From positions 1-64,000 of the forward strand of contig MDYQ01000304.1 of the NCBI GenBank assembly GCA_003024175.1: 64,000 nt of DNA, read 5' to 3'. This DNA comes from Planoprotostelium fungivorum. Lineage: Eukaryota > Evosea > Variosea > Cavosteliida > Cavosteliaceae. Numbering within the stretch: position 1 is the first letter of the stretch; each line of letters opens with the position of its first letter. The notes under the pieces were generated by a model. That model searched no databases. It saw nothing but the letters and a program-made list of their open reading frames with translations, and was not told the origin of the DNA. Below are positions 57,148-64,000 of the stretch, in pieces. The position numbers and the translations under genes are program-made.

Positions 57148-59361
57148 ATGCGAGGGCTACTACTTCTGGTAGTCATCTTATCCTTCGTATCAGCAGCGGT
57201 GGCTGCCAAGAAGAGGCCCCATCATTATGAGGACGGGGATCCGGTACCTTTTTTCGTCAACAAGATTGGACCTTATGCAAACCCAAGCGAGACCTACGGA
57301 TTCTATGACGCACTCAGATTCTGCTCGGCAGACAATAGGACCGATCATCAACACGCCCATCTCTCGTTGGGAGAGAGAATGAGTGGTGAACGAAGACTCG
57401 CTACTAATTACGATGTGCACTTCAAAGGTATTCTGATCCTTCATCTCACGTCTGACGTTGCATAGAGGAGAAAGGATTGACCATGTTATGTATGCTTCAT
57501 TTAGATGAATCAGACATTAAGGCTTACAAGAAAGCCATCGATTCTTATTATTATTATGAGATGGAATATGATGGACTACCTCTTCATGGATTCGTCGGTG
57601 CCGCCATACAAACTACAAAGAATGGACAATCTCTCAAGAGATACTACTATTTCGCCCATCTCAACTTCCATTTCTTATACAACGGAGACTCGGTGAGTCA
57701 CCATCGGGGACAATGATTTCCGTTCTGATGGAATCAGGTCATCTACGGAAACATCACCGCCGATCTGACCAAGATGCAAGAGTTGAAATCGACGGACGTT
57801 GTCTTTGAAGTGACTTACTCCGCCAAATGGTCACCCATAGGTGATCCATCATTTCAATCGTCATTTCCCTCACACGAGATTCAGACGTTACTTTTGAAAA
57901 GAGACACATGTATCCCGAAGAGGCAACGACGAAGAAAAGTCTACAGATCCATTGGTTGTCCATCATGAACTCCATCATCTTAGTTCTGCTCCTCACCGGT
58001 TTCCTCACCATCATCCTCCTCCGCATTTTAAAGAACGATTTCACTCGGTACGCTCTCATCGAAGATGAAGAAGAAGGTGATGTGATCACCATGTCCATCC
58101 ATCTCACGACCATCACAGGTTCAGATCTAGAGGATTACGGCTGGAAGCTCGTGCACGGTGATGTCTTCCGTTTTCCCCTCGGCAAGACTCTCTTCTGTGC
58201 TCTCATCGGCCTCGGCTGTCAGTTCTTAACGGTTCTCTTTGGTCTGCTCCTGCTGGCCGTGGTTGGAGTGTTCTATCCAAATAACCCAGGTACCCTCTAT
58301 GTCGCTGCTATCATTCTGTACGCTCTCACCAGTGTCCTCGGAGGTGAAATTCGATGAAATTTCGTGGCTGAAGGGGTGCGTAGGGTACGTCTCTGCCAGC
58401 TACTACAAGTCGTTTGGAGGTGAAAACTGGGCGTGGAACATCATCTTGGTGGGCACTCTCTACACCGTCCCCTCCATCCTCGTGTTCTCTTACGTGAATA
58501 CTGTGGCCATCATCTACAACGCGACCGCCGCCGTTCCAGTGGGAACGATCCTCGTCATCTTTGCCACTCTTATTCTGGGTGAGTCGAAGCGTGGGGGGAA
58601 AACTGAGTGAAATTTCAGTGGGATTTCCGTTGAACGTCTTTGGTGGCATGGCGGGAAGAAAGGCTGCGAAGCCATTCGATGCCCCTTGCCGTGTGAAGAA
58701 TTTTCCCAGAGATATCCCGGACGTACCGTTCTATCGCACTCTTCCGTTCCAGATGCTCATCTCTGGTTTCTTACCTTACAGGTGACATCATCGTCATCAC
58801 CTTCTCATCATGATCATGATGACGATCATCTCCATCGCTGATCTCTTCTTCATCACGTGTCGTGAATATGGAATGAACGTGAACAGTGCTATCTACACCG
58901 AGTTGAGATATCTCTTCGAGAGCACGTGGGGACACAAGTCGTACCAGCTGTTTGGTATCCTCTTCTTGGTCGCCATCATCCTTCTCATCGTCACGGCTTG
59001 CATCACCATCGCCCTCACTTACTTCCAACTTTCTACCGAAGATTATAGATGGTGGTGGCATTCTTTCTTGAATGGAGGGTGAGTTTACTCATCATCATCA
59101 CGACATCACCTTCTAATCACATGACCATCGCATGATCATCCTCTAAATGACACCGACAGATCCACGGGTATATTCATCTACGGTTATGCCATCTACTGGT
59201 ACAAGTTCTCTTCTCTCATGTCCGGTGCCCTCCAGAGCTCCTTCTACTTTGCCTACATGCTTCTCGTCTGCTTCTTCTTCTTCATCATGCTGGGAACGGT
59301 TGGCTTCTTCTCTTCCTTGATCTTTGTCAAGAGGATCTACCGCGGCCTGAAGACAGATTAG
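57148..59361 (+). CDS. TM9SF (nonaspanin/EMP70/Phg1) membrane protein
   Basis: TM9SF proteins act in membrane protein sorting; in Dictyostelium Phg1 proteins govern phagocytic adhesion. The signal peptide is [20 protein letters not shown]. The lumenal domain follows ([29 protein letters not shown], family-typical). The nine-helix part has [97 protein letters not shown] and [15 protein letters not shown]. The end is IYRGLKTD, the KxD COPI-retrieval signal of the family. Met 57148 was chosen over Met 57115 because it begins the signal peptide. About ten introns are needed. Confidence 0.93.
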
Positions 59362-59487
59362 AGGAACCTTTCATGATAAAGAGACGGCGCATGCAGTTTA
59401 GAGTTTCGGCAGGTGCAGACTGGAAGATGCGATTGTCTTTTTCGCGGGTCCGTTGACATCATCAATCACATCACACATCACGAAGAA

Positions 59488-59926
59488 ATGTTGTCCGAGA
59501 TCGTCATCAAGTATGCTGCGGAGGCGACGTTGATTTCCACCGCTTTGGCGGGTGTAAGAAGGAGTGTAGGTTTAGACATGCCTCGATTCTTGTGAGTATG
59601 CTGTCGATGGCGATATCTCGTCCCACTCTCTATCTTTAACTATCTCAATCGAATTAAATCTCTTTCCCCGAATATTTTCACATCGATCGCACACATATCT
59701 CATCCATTATTTCAGGGCCAATCGATTACCACAAGGTACGGCACAGAACTTTGCACACAAGTATCTCGACGTGGGAGAGTTCTGTTTTGAGAAGGGAGCT
59801 GGACTCTTTAGAAAGGCAGCTGCTGGTCCAGAGAAGATTGAACCTCTGGCAGAGAAGGTAGAAGCAGCCACCGAGAAAGTCGCCAAGGCAGCATCAAAAG
59901 GAAAAAAGAAGAAGGCTTCTGAGTAA
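59488..59926 (+). CDS. Small DUF1748-like protein
   Basis: Two exons code about 100 residues. MLSEIVIKYAAEATLISTALAGVRRSVGLDMPRFL is followed, after a ~120-nt intron, by ANRLPQGTAQNFAHKYLDVGEFCFEKGAGLFRKA and a Lys/Ala/Glu-rich tail (EKIEPLAEKVEAATEKVAK, GKKKKASE). The N-terminal pattern (helix, then LISTALAGVRRSVG) and the later KYLDVGE match the fungal DUF1748 family of small, probably mitochondrial proteins, from memory. The lysine tail is extra. No function is known. Confidence 0.65.
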
Positions 59927-60434
59927 ATCACCATTTCCCCGCTACTCAATCATTACGAAATCATGTGGTCGTAAGAGGATCAAGAGATCAGTTCAAGTCG
60001 CGGACTGCACCTCGAAGATTAAGGAAGAACTTTCATCGAGTGACGAACTGCGAAATGAACATTATGACTGACGGCATCATGCACGGCGATGAACACGTGA
60101 CGACGGGTCAAGAGAGGTCTGACAGTTAGCGCTTCACATGGATAGTGTTTTGTTCGTTAAGAATACAGAAGAAGAGACTCGATGACAAATCTCCTTTTAT
60201 TCAACCAAGATTGATGAGAAGCCCAGAAGAGGACAGAGAGAGAACTCTTTGTACCTGGGACGTCTGTTCATGTCCTAAGTACTGAGGGAAAAATCAGAAC
60301 TCAATATGGACCTTCTCTCGGCGTGAAAGTGACCATTTGCCATCTGGTCTGTGATGTACAATACATTGTTGTAGACGTTGCGATGTTTGAAATACGAAAA
60401 AGCCATTTTCCACCATCATCTCATACTGCGGTCA
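59927..60434. other. Intergenic, nothing recognised
   Basis: About 500 bp lie upstream of the SETD9-like gene. Short frames only are present. A B-box-like AGTTCAAGTCGCGG near 59992 has no matching A box or terminator, so no tRNA is called. Confidence 0.35.
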
Positions 60435-62121
60435 ATGATCGTCTACCAGTGGGCAGAGAATGTGGCGAAGAAGATTGTCAATTCGATCAAACCTCTAGGG
60501 AAACGTCAAGCTGAGATCGATATTGGTAAGAATGCTTGGGCTATGCGCTACTACGATACACATCGTCAATATCTTCCCGCCATGTCTCGCGCCGATTTCT
60601 CATTCCCAAATGATCAGGTGACATTCGAAATCACATCACGAGTTGAAGACATACAGGATCCATGGGACGAAGAGAAAGAGTTTCACGCTTTCAGTCGTCT
60701 GAGCCCAAAGAAACAGGTCGGTCAATCACTCCTCCAACAAATGTAAACAATCATCACAGATGACAGGGTTGATGAATTGTGCACACCTTCAGATCCGAGA
60801 CATGTTCACACACTTTCTGAAAGAATATCCAACCGGAAGATCTCCATACCCTCCACAGCTGAGAGAAGACAGAGTGGCACAGTTCAAACGTATGATGTTC
60901 ATGTTGCATGCGATCCATCCGCGATTGAATGACGATCAGATCTGTCGAAGACTGCCAGCGCCGCCGTGACCGACAAAATGAAATCTGAGGTATACCAAGA
61001 AGGTGACACATCATCGAATCTTCTTCATGCTCCAACATGGACAGGTAGCATCATCACCCACCCCGCCGGCTTCACCCTGCAGATCCGCAAGTCGAGAGTG
61101 GACCATCCAGAATCAGGCTACGGTACGAAATTCCGCAGAAAACTCGTAGAAAACTCAATGCGAACAGGTGTCTTCCTTCAGGGTAGAGCTATTCCTGGAA
61201 CAGTCATCTGCATCTACCCCGGTACACTCTACTGGCCAGGAGAATTGAATGATGAGGTGACGAGATTTCGTCGAGTCTTCTGGCTGACGTAGGCAGGTTG
61301 CCAAGGACAACGAGTATCTGATCATGAGAACCGACAACATCGTCATCGATGGAAAGGACTATGGAAAGTGAGTTGATGTCGACGATGGTGCCACGATCAC
61401 GTGCGTCTGATGTGATGATGCAGAGTTGCACATGAAGCTCATCGTCTATCGGCTCTCAATGCATTGGCCGGTTTCGGTGATGATGAAGACTTTGTCGGAT
61501 TAGAACAGTGAGCCCGCCACATTAAATTAAATCCTATTTCAATCCAATTTAATGTTCGATAGGTACCGCAACCCTTTTGCCATTGGAAATTACATCAACC
61601 ACCCTCCCGCGAATATATTACCCAATATCCAACAGGTGATTTTATTCTATTTTATTCTTCTCATCACCATCAGATGACCTACAATTTTGCAACGAAGAGA
61701 GAAGACAACGCGTTGACACCGAAGGAGAGGAAGTTTGTCCCTAATCCAAAGAGTATACAGAAGACTGCAGTGGTCAGAGAGGTGAAGTTCATCATGGGGT
61801 CATCTTCTAAAAGGACGATCAGTTGATGTCGTTCGGTGATGGAGAACCAACGCTCTTGTGTGTGGCCAACCGACACATCTACAACGAAGAGGTGATGATG
61901 GAAGAGGTGATGTGATGTTGCTGACGATGTGGCAGTTGTTCATGAACTATCGATACAATCCATCACACTCTGCACCAGATTGGTACTCACACGTGGACCT
62001 GGGAGAGGATAGCGACAGATGGAGAGCGAAAGAACAGACGAGGAGAGAGGTCGAGAGGGAGCAGAAGAAGCAGAGGAAGGAACAGAAGGAGAAGGAAGAG
62101 GCGAAGGAGGGGGAACAATAA
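60435..62121 (+). CDS. SET-domain protein, SETD9-like
   Basis: The SET fold can be followed across introns: SGYGVFLQGRAIPGTVICIYPGTLYWPGE is the N-terminal SET strand pair, joined across a 46-nt intron at about 61123-61168. Then come NEYLIMRTDNIVIDGKDYGKVAHE, LEQYRNPFAIGNYINHPPANILPN (the NH SAM-binding motif) and LLCVANRHIYNEELFMNYRYNP (EELF..Y, the catalytic Tyr region). The IDG-DYGK and NPFAIGNYIN segments are characteristic of SETD9, a poorly studied family. The N-terminal region (MIVYQWAENVAKKIVN...) is helical and unassigned. The C-terminus is a charged Glu/Lys/Arg helix ending EEAKEGEQ. The target is unknown. Confidence 0.82.
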
Positions 62122-62439
62122 AGAGTCTCGCATGCGTTGACTCATCATCTGATGGAAAGACATGTGCGGCAGTCATGGTCTGTGTGTTGGGTGGTCGAGT
62201 CTGTCAGATAAATTCAGAAAAAGAGGGTGGACTAATTGATTGGTCCCTTCACTGTGACGTCTTGTATGTTCTCAAATTTACCTTGACGCCACACAAAGCC
62301 CATTGTCTATAGAACTTCTCTTTCTATCGTGGGTTTCGATCCATTTGTTCTTTTCGATGAATCCATCATCGCGAATGTCTAATCGATCCACAATCACCAG
62401 CACGAATCCCCTCTCACGACTTACAGAACCATTCGAACT
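62122..62439. other. Intergenic, nothing recognised
   Basis: This spacer lies between the SETD9-like gene and the last gene. An ATG at about 62354 could start a first exon of the next gene if an intron ends at ACTTACAG (about 62426), but the joined frame is not convincing. Confidence 0.35.
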
Positions 62440-63795
62440 ATGTTAAAGAACAGATTGGGAGAGGCTTTACCCTTCTGCGTGTTCCTCTATTATACAAACG
62501 ATCACATCGACGAAGACATGATGAGAGAGATTCTGACGGTAATCAACTCCCCTTCTCTAATTCATCTGAATCCATCTTAGGAAGAGTACGACATCGACTT
62601 CGAATACTTCTGTTCCTTCGGCCCCACCACCAGCACCATCGTCTTACGGGACGACGATGACGCTTCCTTCTTACTCAACAAGAACATTTGCCACAGTCGT
62701 TACGGTATAATCAAGTTCCAACCCTTCTGCGTTCGAAAAAAACACTGCTGCTTCATCGCCCACAACGACGACATGGCCAGAGAGAAACAGAGGAGGAAGG
62801 AGGAGAAGATCATCAGAGAAGTAGAAGAGAAGAGGAGACAGATTAGACCACAAGATCCACCCACCACCGTTCCGACCTCGTGGACGGAACTCCTTCGAAA
62901 TGATTCAGAAGCAGACGTAGGAGTGATCCTTCATCTTCCATCCAAAATTGAAACTCCTGGCAGGATGATGGAGAGAACGAAAAAGAAGAGAATGAAGAGT
63001 ATGAAACCTACACCGACGAAGATGAAGACGTCCAAGACGAAGATCACGAAGACACAAGTCAAGCCGATTCCAATGCCGAAGTCTCTTGCACCACTTCAAC
63101 CACGGAAAGTCCGTCTAGCCACGATCAGTCGACCTCATCTCTCGATCGATCCCACAGTGATGAAGACACAGCGACAACCCTCCGCGTCGTCTGTCAAACC
63201 TTGTCGAACGAATGGTCTCACGACATGAACGGATCCGTCGGTGATCACAGTGGTAACATCTGGCTGGAAGAATTCTTCCCGCAGATATTCGCGTTACCCT
63301 CTGAAAAGGAGACGCAACCGTCTAGACTCATATTCTCTGAGGTGTTTCTGATCATCTTCCGCATCGATGTTCTGAATCATCGGTAGGGATCCGTCGATGT
63401 GATGGCTTCCAAACAGAGGCAGACGATCCAGATCAGATGTCTAACGTCCTCCCTCGATCCCTCTTCCATACAGATGAAGATACTACTCCTCGTAGATGAA
63501 TCGAATAGGTATTCATGATTATCTTCATCATCTGATGAGACGGGACAGATTGACTCATGCACATGAAGTTAGGGGAAGAGAGTTACATTTTCGATTTTAC
63601 CTCAAACACTATTCGAATTGGACTGACCTTGAATGTTCCTACGTCTCTCTATTCTCCCAACTCGTCATCACTGATGACAACATCAATGTGAGAAGATCGT
63701 CTGATCATCGGCCCTTCAAAGAACGTCTCACCCTCTTTCAGAGAAGAGAGATCTTAATTCAGTCCAACGAGGACTTCATCCTCATCACGATCTGA
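62440..63795 (+). CDS. Uncharacterised protein with acidic linker
   Basis: I do not recognise it. Exons join in frame from Met 62440 (MLKNRLGEALPFCVFLYY) across introns at about 62540-62580, 62918-62964, 63342-63387 (46 nt, GTGTTT...GGTAG) and 63510-63572. The N-terminal part, EEYDIDFEYFCSFGPTTSTI and SRYGIIKFQPFCVRKKHCCF, looks like a small alpha-beta fold. It is followed by a Lys/Glu/Arg helix, then a strongly acidic stretch (DDGENEKEENEEYETYTDED) and a Ser/Thr/Asp-rich region. The C-terminal part is hydrophobic-polar alternating, beta-like (QTIQIRCLTSSLDPSSIQMK, ELHFRFYLKHYSNW), ending NEDFILITI. A two-domain scaffold or adaptor is possible. No function is assigned. Confidence 0.6.
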
Positions 63796-64000
63796 TTTCG
63801 ACATGAACGGATGAAATGTTCCATTGTAATAGACACGAGTACGAAATTGTGAATAAATCACCATTTATTCTTACCCTTTCCTCGATGGACTCTGCTTGAA
63901 GCGATATGTCCTTCTTATTTCGATGCATTCTATATCACATGTTGTTGTCTGATCGTCTCCCTTTACACCATGATCCTTCGGACAAAGTTTCTGATCGGTC
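63796..64000. other. 3' flanking sequence at window end
   Basis: After the last stop there is a likely polyadenylation context (GTGAATAAATCACC near 63850) and then AT-rich sequence to the window edge. No feature can be called. Confidence 0.35.

Noticed and set aside
59985-60010. B-box-like sequence suggesting a second tRNA
   Set aside because: No A box at the right distance, no pairing ends and no T-run terminator.

Overview
The window is nuclear DNA of an intron-rich, gene-dense unicellular eukaryote. Nearly all genes are interrupted by very short GT-AG introns (about 37-70 nt, usually GTGAG donors), and neighbouring genes are often separated by tens of bases. The gene set (hybrid histidine kinase, Zn2Cys6+PAS regulator, DUF1748-like protein, hevein-type chitinase, CNOT4 with poly-Q, TM9SF, PPWD1, SETD9-like) fits an amoebozoan. 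A fungus-eating protosteloid amoeba such as Planoprotostelium is my best guess, but that is inference from gene style and not from a marker gene.

Positions 1-5.9 kb look subtelomeric. There are degenerate repeats whose units carry splice-site-like borders (1-2.6 kb, 5.3 kb), then a dense mosaic of palindromic repeats (2.87-4.31 kb, with single N bases at 3594 and 4309), then about 154 bp of CCCTAAA telomere repeat (4310-4463), then a fragment of the same mosaic and a tRNA-like Pol III sequence. The geometry (repeats, N, telomere in left-end orientation, repeats) suggests two chromosome ends joined in the assembly, or a real end fusion.

From 7.1 kb to the end the window is ordinary gene-rich DNA: DDX41 (-), SLA2/HIP1R (+), Gfo/Idh oxidoreductase (-), mitochondrial M48 protease (+), an unrecognised large protein (+), CHTOP/FoP (-), PPWD1 (+), coiled-coil/PP2C-like (+), CNOT4 (+), DDX52/Rok1 (+), dephospho-CoA kinase (-), SCYL1 (+), uridine-cytidine kinase (-), MORN protein (-), DHH/DHHA1 phosphoesterase (-), YOS1 (+), AlkB-like dioxygenase (+), MT-A70 methyltransferase (-), a Rrn6/TAF1C-like protein (+), hybrid histidine kinase (+), ankyrin protein (+), Zn2Cys6-PAS factor (+), hevein-GH18 chitinase (-), TM9SF (+), DUF1748-like (+), SETD9-like (+) and an unrecognised acidic protein (+). 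These are housekeeping genes of RNA processing, membrane traffic, nucleotide metabolism and signalling and do not form an operon-like pathway. Several pairs share a short divergent promoter (for example DDX41/SLA2 and Gfo/M48), and several converge with nearly touching stop codons (SCYL1/UCK 1 bp apart).

Gene boundaries were read by eye by joining open exons across GT-AG introns. Start and stop positions are given where start and stop codons could be followed; internal exon borders are approximate unless stated. No mobile-element protein, rRNA or CRISPR array was seen.
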